A stretch of 41,293 bases of DNA from Elusimicrobiota bacterium (GTDB taxonomy: Bacteria; Elusimicrobiota; Elusimicrobia; UBA1565; UBA9628), in the NCBI GenBank assembly GCA_016191335.1, contig JACPOW010000086.1, positions 1-41,293 on the forward strand, read 5' to 3'. How positions within the stretch are numbered: position 1 is the stretch's first letter; each line of letters starts with the position of its first letter. Shown piece by piece: positions 8,447 to 16,864 of the stretch. The notes beneath the pieces were generated by a model. The model made no database searches, was not told the origin of the DNA, and worked only from the letters and a program-made list of their open reading frames with translations. The translations under genes were made by a program, and so were the position numbers.

Positions 8447-9448
8447 GTGAGCGACCTTTCCAAGATGACGGACTGGACCAAGCTCCAGGGCATGCTCAAG
8501 GCCTCGGACTCGGAGAGCAAGCGCTTCACGGTCGACGAGGCCAAGCTCGTCGAGCACCTGCGCTCGCGCGTGAAGGGCCAGGACGAGATCGTCGAGGACG
8601 TGGCGCGCCTCATCCGCCTGAGCTGGATGAAGGACAAGCGCACGCGGCCGGTGTGCAACCTCCTGTTCCTCGGGCCGACGGGCACGGGCAAGACCGAGCT
8701 GGCGAAGGCCATCTGCGAGTACCTGTTCGGCGACGAGCAGGCCCTGCTGCGCTTCGACTGCTCCGAGCTGGCCAGCGCCGAGATGGGCAAGTCCCGCCTG
8801 ACGGGCGCGTCCTCCGGCTACGTGGGCGCCGAGCAGGGAGGGCAGCTGACGCGCCCCATGTTCGCCAACCCCAAGCGCGTCGTGCTCTTCGACGAGATCG
8901 AGAAGGCGCACCCGACCGTGTTCGACCTCCTCCTGCAGGTCATGGGAGAAGGGCGCCTGACCGAGCAGGGCAGCGGCAAGACCGCCGACTTCACCCAGTC
9001 GGTGATCATCATGACGAGCAACTCGCTCGCCGACTCGATGGGCAAGGCGGTGCAGGGCCTCACCGACTATCCGCGCATCATGAACGCGATCAAGACCTTG
9101 CTCGCCGAGAGCGGGACCTTCCGCCCCGAGATCCTCGGCCGCGTGGACAAGGTCTACCTGTTCAAGCCGCTGGCCGGCATGCAGGTCGCGGAGATCTCGC
9201 TGCTCAAGATCTCCAAGCTCGGGCAGGAGTACGGCATCGAGACGCACTTCGTGGCGCCCGAGCTCATCATCCAGGCCCTCGAGGCGAACATCCGCGTCAG
9301 CAAGTTCGGCATCCGCGAGCTCGAGCGCATCCTGTTCGACCGCTACGCCTCCTACTTCGTCGAGGCGCGCGCCGCGGGGGCCAAGTCCGTCTCCTTCGAG
9401 GTCGCCGACGACGGGAACATCGTCTGCAAGCGCGACCCGGCTCCCTGA
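8447..9448 (+). CDS. Soluble ClpB-D2-like AAA+ ATPase
   Basis: The 333-residue cytoplasmic protein has no membrane segment. After about 45 residues comes one AAA+ module: Walker A GPTGTGKT (K82), the pore loop SGYVGAEQGG with Y125, Walker B VVLFDEIEK, sensor 1 IIMTSN, an arginine-finger region FRPEILGRVDKVYLF, and sensor 2 FGIRELERIL. This is a complete Hsp100 D2 engine lacking the N-domain, D1 and middle domain. The pore tyrosine implies it can thread protein. GTG 8447 follows a clear AGGAGA at 8436-8441. It ends one base from the stop of the convergent gene 9450-10613. Together with the membrane ATPase it may form a mixed ring or a cytoplasm-membrane relay; this is inference. Confidence 0.87.
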   Translation: MSDLSKMTDWTKLQGMLKASDSESKRFTVDEAKLVEHLRSRVKGQDEIVEDVARLIRLSWMKDKRTRPVCNLLFLGPTGTGKTELAKAICEYLFGDEQALLRFDCSELASAEMGKSRLTGASSGYVGAEQGGQLTRPMFANPKRVVLFDEIEKAHPTVFDLLLQVMGEGRLTEQGSGKTADFTQSVIIMTSNSLADSMGKAVQGLTDYPRIMNAIKTLLAESGTFRPEILGRVDKVYLFKPLAGMQVAEISLLKISKLGQEYGIETHFVAPELIIQALEANIRVSKFGIRELERILFDRYASYFVEARAAGAKSVSFEVADDGNIVCKRDPAP

Positions 9449-9449
9449 G

Positions 9450-10613
9450 CTACTTCGAGGTCAGCCAGACGTTGGCGTAGATCCCGCGCGAGCCGTCGGG
9501 GCGCGAGAACGCGGCGCCGGGGTGCAGCGACAGGCCGTTGCCGCGGCCGTCGAACTCCCGGGCGGGCTCGGCCGGGGCCTCGGTGAACGAGATCTCGCGC
9601 ACGCCCGCCGTCTTCAGGGAGACCGGCGCGCGGTTGAACCCGCCGACCTTCATCTTCAGGCCGTAGGCCTTCTCCAGCGCGGCGAGCGCGGGAGCGTCGA
9701 GCAGGCCGCGCGCCCGGGCGTCGGGCGGCAGCACCCCGTCGCGCGAAGCCCGGTCCACGAACGCGCGCAAGGTCGCGAAGCCGTCGGGGAAGCCGTCGGC
9801 CTTCCCGTCGCCGTTGAGGTCGCTCTGGTCGCCGAACAGCTCCAGGCCGGTCCGCCCCGAGGCGCCGTCCTTGTCGGCGTCGAAGACGAGGATGCCCATC
9901 CCCTCCTCGACCTCGTTGAGCCACTTGAGCTTGTCGTCGTCCTTCGTCCCGGTGATCCCGTAGATGGCCTTGCGGGCGCTGGTCTTGATGCCGGTGTTCG
10001 CCAGGTCGAAGACGAGGGGGTCCTGCTGGACCGGCAAGGTCGGGAGGTTCAGCTCCGACTCGACGCGGTCGCGCTCCGTGCCGTCGGAGAGGACCTGGTG
10101 GTACAGCGAGCGCCGGCCGGGGACGCCGCCGGGGTTCCAGGACAGGATGGTCTGCCGCAGGATGGTCAGGGGGGCGCCCGTCGCCGGCGCGCCGGAGCCG
10201 CCGGACAGGGCCCTGGTGAAGGAGCCCTTGAGCTGGGCCGGCCACTTCCACGCCACCGCGGGCGCGGCGAAGGCCAGCGCGGCGGCGGACGCGGCCGCGG
10301 GGGCCGCCGAGCCGCCCTCCGCGCCGGCGAGCAGGGGCGGAATCAGGGACGCCGCGGCCTTGGGACGGGGAGCGGCGGCGGCCGGCATAGGCAGCGCCGG
10401 CGCCGGGACCGCGGCGGCGGGCGCGGGCGGCGCGACCGGGGCGGGGGCAGGGGCCTTCGTCGCGGAGAAGCCGGGGGCGAGCAGCCAGGTCAGCCCCACC
10501 GCCGCGGCGATCGACGCGCCGGCGACGGTGAGGCCGGAGGATCCGCCCGTCTTGCGGGGGCGCGGCGGAGCGGTGTACGCGCCGGTCAGGGGGTCGTGGT
10601 CGTGTTTTCCCAT
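9450..10613 (-). CDS. Membrane-anchored exported protein with calcium-site domain
   Basis: The 387-residue protein has a polar N-terminus of about 28 residues (MGKHDHDPLTGAYTAPPRP), one membrane segment (about 29-50), a long Ala/Pro linker, and an outside domain. That domain resembles the calcium-binding module found in secreted RTX-type proteins: PLVFDLANTGI, then GILVFDADKDG, TGLELFGDQSDLNGDGKADG and FATLRAFVD. The DxDxDG-like acidic turns suggest one or two calcium sites. No catalytic function is recognised. It is convergent with the AAA+ operon (one-base gap) and shares the body plan of its exported members, so a functional link is plausible. Its own promoter is a perfect TATAAT six bases before the ATG. 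Confidence 0.72.
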   Translation of the reverse strand: MGKHDHDPLTGAYTAPPRPRKTGGSSGLTVAGASIAAAVGLTWLLAPGFSATKAPAPAPVAPPAPAAAVPAPALPMPAAAAPRPKAAASLIPPLLAGAEGGSAAPAAASAAALAFAAPAVAWKWPAQLKGSFTRALSGGSGAPATGAPLTILRQTILSWNPGGVPGRRSLYHQVLSDGTERDRVESELNLPTLPVQQDPLVFDLANTGIKTSARKAIYGITGTKDDDKLKWLNEVEEGMGILVFDADKDGASGRTGLELFGDQSDLNGDGKADGFPDGFATLRAFVDRASRDGVLPPDARARGLLDAPALAALEKAYGLKMKVGGFNRAPVSLKTAGVREISFTEAPAEPAREFDGRGNGLSLHPGAAFSRPDGSRGIYANVWLTSK

Positions 10614-10619
10614 GCGCCC

Positions 10620-10625
10620 ATTATA
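10620..10625 (-). promoter_or_regulatory. -10 element (TATAAT) of the calcium-site protein gene
   Basis: A consensus TATAAT on the minus strand lies six bases before ATG 10613, so the mRNA would be leaderless. The -35 region is poor (a possible TGATTT 16 bases upstream). Confidence 0.6.
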
Positions 10626-10675
10626 ATCGAGCGCGGCCGGGAAATCATTTCACGCGGTTAAATGTTCGGTAAAGC

Positions 10676-11377
10676 CTAGTCCCGGCGGCGGCCGGTCAGT
10701 CGCAGGAGGCTCAGGAACAGGTTGATGAAGTCGAGGTACAAGGTGAGCGCGCCGGAGATCGCCTCCTTCGTGTCCTCGTCCGTGCCCGCGTTGCCGATGA
10801 CGTTCATCGCCTTGATCTTCTGGGTGTCGTAGGCGGTCAGGCCGGTGAAGACGATCACGCTCAGGATCGAGACGGCCCACTCGACGGCGGGGCTCTTGAC
10901 CCACCAGTTCACGACGGAGGCGAGGATGACGCCGACGAGGCCCATCATCATGAAGTTGCCCATCGAGGTGAGGTCGGTCTTCGTCAGATAGCCGTAGGCG
11001 CTCATGACGGCGAACATCCCGCCGGTCAGGAAGAAGGCGTTGGCGATGGAGCCGCGGGTGTAGACCAGGAAGATGACCGACAAGGTCACGCCGCTGAGCG
11101 CCGCGTAGAAGAGGAACGCCAGGCGCGCGGTGCCGACCTCCATCGTCTTGACCCAGCCGGACAGGAAGACGACCAGGCCGAGCTCGGCGATCATCAGGCC
11201 GTAGAAGAGGATCTTGTTCTGGACCAGGGCCATGATCATGCGCGGGTCCGAGGCCATGTACAGGGCGCAGGCGCCGGTGACGGCGAGGCCGACGCTCATC
11301 CAGGCATAGACCTTCTGGATGAAGGCGCGCGACTCGATCTCGGCGGCGGACATCAGTCCCGGGGGGTTGTAGCTCAT
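10676..11377 (-). CDS. Bax inhibitor-1/YccA family integral membrane protein
   Basis: The 233-residue protein has about seven hydrophobic helices and the BI-1 (UPF0005) signatures: QKVYAWMSVGLAVTGACA at the start, SGVTLSVIFLVYT in the middle, and the C-terminal pair TGLTAYDTQKIK and ALTLYLDFINLFLSLLRL. Members are proposed calcium-leak channels or modulators of the membrane protease FtsH; which applies here cannot be told. It stands alone, divergent from the receiver gene with a 65-base gap. Confidence 0.93.
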   Translation of the reverse strand: MSYNPPGLMSAAEIESRAFIQKVYAWMSVGLAVTGACALYMASDPRMIMALVQNKILFYGLMIAELGLVVFLSGWVKTMEVGTARLAFLFYAALSGVTLSVIFLVYTRGSIANAFFLTGGMFAVMSAYGYLTKTDLTSMGNFMMMGLVGVILASVVNWWVKSPAVEWAVSILSVIVFTGLTAYDTQKIKAMNVIGNAGTDEDTKEAISGALTLYLDFINLFLSLLRLTGRRRD

Positions 11378-11384
11378 GGGAGCC

Positions 11385-11393
11385 AGTGTAACA
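11385..11393 (-). promoter_or_regulatory. Extended -10 promoter of the BI-1 gene
   Basis: Minus strand TGtTACACT (extended -10) ends seven bases before ATG 11377. No -35 is evident, as usual for extended -10 promoters. The transcript would be leaderless. Confidence 0.5.
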
Positions 11394-11409
11394 GTTTGTT
11401 GACTGGGCC

Positions 11410-11437
11410 TTGTGTATCTCGCGACACCTGTTAAGCT
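11410..11437 (+). promoter_or_regulatory. Promoter of the receiver-domain gene
   Basis: TTGTGT (11410-11415) and TAAGCT (11432-11437) are 16 bases apart, and the -10 ends five bases before ATG 11443. A TTGACT at 11399-11404 is too far for this -10. Confidence 0.4.
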
Positions 11438-11442
11438 TAGGT

Positions 11443-11844
11443 ATGCGAAAACACGATTTTTCCGTCAAGCCGCGGATACTCGTCGCCGACGAGACGCGCG
11501 ACCTCGCCGACGTCTACGGCTTCCTCTTCACCGCGGCCGGCTACCGCGTCACCCGGGCCTACGACGGCCTCACCGCGGCGGCGCTCGCGAAGGTGCTCAA
11601 GCCGGAGATCGCGATCCTCAACCAGGACCTGCCGGGCCTGACGGGCCTCACCATCCTGAGGGAGCTGCGCGCGGCGGGCGCGGGGACGAAGGTGATCCTC
11701 ACCAGCACCAGGGACGATTTCGCCTCGCTGGCCTCGCGCGCGCGGTCGGAGGGCGCGGAGTTCTGCGTGCGCCAGCCCTGCCCCGCCGAACGGCTCCTGA
11801 AGATGGTCTCCGCGCTGCGCGCTACATCTGCTCGGGGGCGCTGA
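11443..11844 (+). CDS. Stand-alone pseudo-receiver domain protein
   Basis: The 133-residue protein is a single response-regulator receiver domain (CheY-like) without an output domain. It reads RILVADETRD (acidic pocket kept), then EIAILNQDLPGLTG, where the phosphate-accepting aspartate is replaced by N60, then VILTSTRDD (conserved threonine) and FCVRQPCP, where the usual lysine is Q111. Loss of both the aspartate and the lysine means classical phosphorylation is unlikely; it may act as a constitutive adaptor by protein contact. The 11 upstream in-frame codons are ignored because the -10 lies within them. The last 23 bases overlap the 3' end of argS on the other strand. Confidence 0.85.
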   Translation: MRKHDFSVKPRILVADETRDLADVYGFLFTAAGYRVTRAYDGLTAAALAKVLKPEIAILNQDLPGLTGLTILRELRAAGAGTKVILTSTRDDFASLASRARSEGAEFCVRQPCPAERLLKMVSALRATSARGR

Positions 11845-13459
11845 CGCCCAGCAGGTCCAGCCCTTCGCGGATCGCGTCCCGGACGCCCGCGATGAGCAGC
11901 AGGCGCGCCTTCCCCTGCTCGGGGTCCTCGGCGGACACGACCGGGCACTTCTCGTAGAACGGGTGGAACAGGCCCGCCAGCTCCATCAGGTAGTTCGCCA
12001 GCGGATGCGGCGAGAGCAGGCGCTCGCTGTCGAGCAGCGCCTCGGGGAACCAGGCGAGCTTGTTGAGGAGCGCGCGCTCCTCGGGGGCGAGCAGGAAGCG
12101 GGCGTTGGGCATCGTCAGCTGCGACCCGGCCGGGTGCAGGCCCGTCTCGGCGGCCTTGCGGAAGATCGAGCAGATGCGGGCGTGCACGTACTGCACGTAG
12201 AACACCGGGTTCTCGCTCGACTGCTTCTTGGCCAGCTCGAGGTCGAAGTTCAGGTGGCTGTCGGGCGTGCGCAGCGCGAAGAAGAAGCGGCAGGCGTCCT
12301 TGCCGACTTCATCAAGGATTTCCCGTAGGGAAATGAAGGTGCCGGCGCGCTTGCTCATCTTCACCGCTTCCTGGCCGCGGAAGAGATGGATGAGCTGATG
12401 GACGATCGCGTGGTAGCTCTCGGGCGCCTTGCCGAGAGCGGCGATCGCCGCCCGCATGCGCGGGACGTAGCCGTGGTGGTCGGCGCCGAAGATGTCGATG
12501 ACGCGTTCGAAGCCGCGGTCGTACTTATCCTTGTGGTAGGCGATGTCGGGCAGGAAGTAGGTCGGCTTGCCGGTGTTCTTGACCAGCACGCGGTCCTTGT
12601 CGTCGGTCGAGCCCTCGGCGTTCATGGTGCCGAGCCAGACGGCGCCGTCCTTCTCGAACACCATGCCGCGACCCTTGAGGAACTCGAGCGTCTTCTCGAC
12701 GGCGCCCGAGGCGAACAGCTCGCTCTCCAGGTACCAGCGGTCGAAGTGCGCGTCGAACACCTTCATGTCGTCCTTGTGGGAGGCGAGCAGCGCGTCCATC
12801 GCGTAGCGTCCCCACTGCTGCTCGGTCCACTGATCCTTGGCCGGCGGAGCGGCGGCGGCGAGGTCGACGAGGTACTCCCCCTGGTAGCCCTTCTCCGGGA
12901 CGGGGGTGCCCTTGTAGCGGGCCATGATGGACTGGCCGAGGAGGACGACGCGGTCCCCGCCGTCGTTGACGTAATACTCGGCGCGGGCGTCCCGGCCGAG
13001 GCGCTTCATGATCCGGACCAGGCTGTCCCCGAGGGTCGCTCCTCGTCCCGAGGCCATGTGAAGCGGGCCGGTCGGATTGGCGGACACGAACTCCACCAGG
13101 ACCTTGGTCTTCGGCCCGCCCTCGTCCTCTCCGTACGACTTCGGCGACAAAGTGATGGCCTTGAGGTTCGCGCACAGCGCGGTGTTGCGCAGGACGATGT
13201 TGACGAAGCCGGGCGGGGCCGGAGCGGCGCTCTCGACCTCCGGGACCCGGGAGAGGTGCTCGGCCAGGGACTTGGCGAGCTCGATCGGGTTCTTCTTGGC
13301 GGCCTTCGCGGCGGCGAGCGGCCAGGGCAGGGAGAGGTCGGCCTTCACGTGCGCGGGAGGGGCGTTGACCGGCAGGTTCTCCGGCAGCGGCACGCCCGCG
13401 GCGTCCGCCCATTTGCGGGCCTCGTGGGCCAGCTTCTTGCGCAGCGCGGCGATGATCAT
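11822..13459 (-). CDS. argS: Arginyl-tRNA synthetase
   Basis: ArgS charges tRNA-Arg in the cytoplasm. The 545-residue length is typical. Visible parts are the N-terminal Arg-tRNA domain, the class I signature region VEFVSANPTGPLHMASGRGA, the KMSK loop AVKMSKRAGTFISL, and the C-terminal DALR anticodon-binding domain. The HIGH motif is HMAS, one of the relaxed forms seen in some bacterial ArgRS. ATG 13459 overlaps the pilT stop (ATGA), so it is the last gene of the seven-gene minus-strand operon starting at nadD. Confidence 0.96.
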   Translation of the reverse strand: MIIAALRKKLAHEARKWADAAGVPLPENLPVNAPPAHVKADLSLPWPLAAAKAAKKNPIELAKSLAEHLSRVPEVESAAPAPPGFVNIVLRNTALCANLKAITLSPKSYGEDEGGPKTKVLVEFVSANPTGPLHMASGRGATLGDSLVRIMKRLGRDARAEYYVNDGGDRVVLLGQSIMARYKGTPVPEKGYQGEYLVDLAAAAPPAKDQWTEQQWGRYAMDALLASHKDDMKVFDAHFDRWYLESELFASGAVEKTLEFLKGRGMVFEKDGAVWLGTMNAEGSTDDKDRVLVKNTGKPTYFLPDIAYHKDKYDRGFERVIDIFGADHHGYVPRMRAAIAALGKAPESYHAIVHQLIHLFRGQEAVKMSKRAGTFISLREILDEVGKDACRFFFALRTPDSHLNFDLELAKKQSSENPVFYVQYVHARICSIFRKAAETGLHPAGSQLTMPNARFLLAPEERALLNKLAWFPEALLDSERLLSPHPLANYLMELAGLFHPFYEKCPVVSAEDPEQGKARLLLIAGVRDAIREGLDLLGVSAPEQM

Positions 13460-14544
13460 GAGGCCTCGTGGGACGCGACGACGGGGATGCCCATCAGGCG
13501 CTTGACGGTGTCGCCGTCGTGCGCGGCGGCGAGGGCCTCGTCGAGCTCCAGGAGGTTCTGCTTGAGGAGGAACGCCAGGTACTGGTCCATCGTGATCATG
13601 CCGTGCTTGGCGCCGGCCTCGATGGCTCCGTAGATCTGGTGGGTCTTCGCCTGGCGGATGAGGTTGGCGATGCCCGAGGTGATCTTCATGAACTCGCGCG
13701 CGCAGACCTGGCCGCCGCCGCCCTTGCGGGGCAGCAGCTGCTGGCAGACGACGCCCTGGAGGACGGTCGAGAGCTGGACGCGGACCTGCTGCTGCTGGTG
13801 GGCGGGGAACACGTCGATGATGCGGTCGACCGTGGTCGCGGCGTCGTGGGTGTGGAGCGTCGCGAAGCACAGGTGCCCGGTCTCGGCGGCGGTGATCGCG
13901 AGCTGGATCGTTTCCAAATCACGCAACTCGCCTATTAAGATCACGTCGGGGTCCTGGCGCATCGAGTGGCGCAGGGCCTCGGCGAAGGACTTCGTCGTCG
14001 AGCCGATCTCGCGCTGGAGGATGACGGACTGCTTGTCCTCGTAGACGAACTCGATCGGGTCCTCGATCGTCAGCACGTGCTTCTGGTGCTTCTGGTTGAT
14101 CTGCTCGATCATCGTCGCGAGCGTCGTGGACTTGCCCGAGCCCGTCGGGCCGGTGACGAGGACGAGGCCGCGGGGGAGGTCGACGAGGTTCGTGATCGAG
14201 GGCATCAGCCCGATCTCGGCGGGGGTCGGGATCTTCGCGGAGATGACGCGGAAGACGGCGGCGATGCCGTTCTTCTGGCGGAAGACGTTGAGGCGGAAGC
14301 GGGAGACGCCGGGCAGCGATACGGAGCCGTCGAGCTCCCAGTTCTCCTCGAACTTCGCGCGCTGGGCCTCGGTGAGCACCGAGTAGATCATGCGCTCGCA
14401 TTCCTCGGCCTTGACCTCGGGCAGGCCCGGGAGGGGCTCGATGATCCCCTGGCGGCGCACCATCGGGGGCTTGCCGACGACGAGGTGCAGGTCGCTCGCG
14501 CCCAGGCGCGCGGTCTGCGTCAGGACTTCCGTCAGTTCCGCCAT
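13456..14544 (-). CDS. pilT: PilT-type twitching ATPase (copy 1)
   Basis: The 362-residue protein is a type II/IV secretion superfamily ATPase that powers pilus retraction at the inner membrane. It shows the N-terminal PAS-like part (ASDLHLVVGKPP), Walker A GPTGSGKST, the Asp box around EDPIEFVYED, Walker B DVILIGELRD and the His box HLCFATLHTHDA. The C-terminal AIRNLIRE motif of PilT is represented by IANLIRQAKTHQI. GGAG lies seven bases before ATG 14544, inside the end of rsfS (13-base overlap). The paralogue at 15771 is clearly different in sequence. Pilin or assembly genes are not nearby. Confidence 0.93.
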   Translation of the reverse strand: MAELTEVLTQTARLGASDLHLVVGKPPMVRRQGIIEPLPGLPEVKAEECERMIYSVLTEAQRAKFEENWELDGSVSLPGVSRFRLNVFRQKNGIAAVFRVISAKIPTPAEIGLMPSITNLVDLPRGLVLVTGPTGSGKSTTLATMIEQINQKHQKHVLTIEDPIEFVYEDKQSVILQREIGSTTKSFAEALRHSMRQDPDVILIGELRDLETIQLAITAAETGHLCFATLHTHDAATTVDRIIDVFPAHQQQQVRVQLSTVLQGVVCQQLLPRKGGGGQVCAREFMKITSGIANLIRQAKTHQIYGAIEAGAKHGMITMDQYLAFLLKQNLLELDEALAAAHDGDTVKRLMGIPVVASHEAS

Positions 14545-14882
14545 GCCAGCTCCTTGGCGCCGTCGTGCAGCCTCTCGAGCGCGTACAGCTCCCGCGCCTC
14601 CTCGACCATCAGGTGGACGATGAGACCGCCGAAATCGAGCACGCGCCACAGGTCGCTCTGCGGGCGGTTGCGGTGATGGACGCGCAGCCCGGACTTCTCG
14701 AGCTCCTCGGCGAGCTTGTCCTCCAGGGACTCGAGGTGGGGGCGGGACAGGGCGGTCGCGATGATCATGTAGTCGGACAGCGGGCTCGTCTTGCGCACGT
14801 CGAGCACGACGATGTTCGCGGCCTTGTTCTCGTTCATCGCGCGCGCGGCCGAGATGGTGACCGTCTTAAAAGCTTTGGGCAT
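14532..14882 (-). CDS. rsfS: Ribosomal silencing factor RsfS (Iojap family)
   Basis: The 116-residue protein binds uL14 and blocks subunit joining when nutrients are short. Family features are VVLDVRKTSPLSDYMIIAT, RPHLESLEDKLAEEL, and the C-terminal WRVLDFGGLIVHLMVEEAREL. RsfS usually sits next to nadD and yqeK; here those genes are at the head of the same operon, but three other genes have come between. It overlaps its neighbours on both sides (17 bases upstream, 13 downstream). Confidence 0.95.
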   Translation of the reverse strand: MPKAFKTVTISAARAMNENKAANIVVLDVRKTSPLSDYMIIATALSRPHLESLEDKLAEELEKSGLRVHHRNRPQSDLWRVLDFGGLIVHLMVEEARELYALERLHDGAKELAWRN

Positions 14883-15768
14883 TGGACCTCGTTTGAAGAC
14901 GGCGGCGTAGCGCCTCGTCGGCGCGGAAATCGATGTTCTCGAGCGCCGAGGAGAGCAGGCGCGCGACGGCGGTCATGGTGCGGGCCGTCTCGGCGCGGCG
15001 GCCCGCGTCGGCGGCGGCGGCGGCGCGCAGGCGCAGAGTCGCCAGGAGCTTCTCGGGGGAGCGCAGCACGAGGACGAAGGTGCGGTCGTCCGTCCAGGCC
15101 TGGTCCGGGGCGTCCTTGGGGGGCAGGGCGGCGGCCTCCGGGCCGAAGGCCTCGGCGCCGGCGGCGCCGGCCGGGTCCATCTCCTCGTTGTAGGGGTTGT
15201 AGGCGTGGGCGCAGGCCGACCAGTCCCCGTCCAGGTGGGGCAGGACGCGGCCCAGGGCGCGCTCGAGCAGGGCGACGGCGCTCGCGGCGGGCTCGATGAG
15301 CAGGAGCGACAGGTCGTACATCAGCGCGAGCTCCGCGGAGGTGCGGCGCAGGCGGCGCGACTGCACCTGCACGAGCTCGGCGAAGAACCCCATCGCGTCC
15401 TGCGGGTTGGCGGACAGCCAGGACTTCAGGTCGTCGCGCTTGAGGCGCAGGAGCTCCGCCTGGCCCGACGCGTACGCCCCGGCCGACCGGGCGACGGCGT
15501 CGAGCAGGGCCATCTCTCCGAAGCAGTCGCCGGCGCCGAGCGACGCCAGGTCCTTCTGCCCGCCTCCGGACAGGCGCTTGGTCACGCGCACCCGGCCGGA
15601 GAGGACGAAGTACAGCCCGTCGCCGATGGAGCCCTCGGCGAAGACCTCGCCGCCGTCGGGGAACGAGAGCGGCTCCAGGTAGGCGGACAGCGCCCGCAGG
15701 CGCTCCTCGGGATATTGATCGAAGAGCTCCAGGGAACGGAGCAGCGCGACGCGGTCGGTGTCCGCCAT
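14866..15768 (-). CDS. Cyclic-nucleotide-binding domain protein
   Basis: The 300-residue protein begins with a cNMP-binding domain (about 10-125): PLSFPDGGEVFAEGSIGDGLYFVLSGRV, then GDCFGEMALLD, the phosphate-binding cassette position. The usual RS/RT after ALLDAVARS reads as VARSAGAYA, so ligand binding is possible. The second half (about 150-300) is Ala/Leu-rich and vaguely GAF-like (DLSLLLIEPAASAVALLERALGRVLPHL); no DNA-binding helix-turn-helix was seen. It lies between the two pilT genes, two bases behind the upstream one, which suggests it tunes pilus retraction in response to a nucleotide. Confidence 0.82.
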   Translation of the reverse strand: MADTDRVALLRSLELFDQYPEERLRALSAYLEPLSFPDGGEVFAEGSIGDGLYFVLSGRVRVTKRLSGGGQKDLASLGAGDCFGEMALLDAVARSAGAYASGQAELLRLKRDDLKSWLSANPQDAMGFFAELVQVQSRRLRRTSAELALMYDLSLLLIEPAASAVALLERALGRVLPHLDGDWSACAHAYNPYNEEMDPAGAAGAEAFGPEAAALPPKDAPDQAWTDDRTFVLVLRSPEKLLATLRLRAAAAADAGRRAETARTMTAVARLLSSALENIDFRADEALRRRLQTRSNAQSF

Positions 15769-15770
15769 CC

Positions 15771-16856
<1,086 letters not shown>

Positions 16857-16864
16857 GGTCTCTC

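Noticed and set aside
6056-9448. ClpA/ClpX-type partner of ClpP
   Set aside because: No ClpP-docking IGF/LGF loop and no clpP gene nearby; the modules look like ClpB D2.
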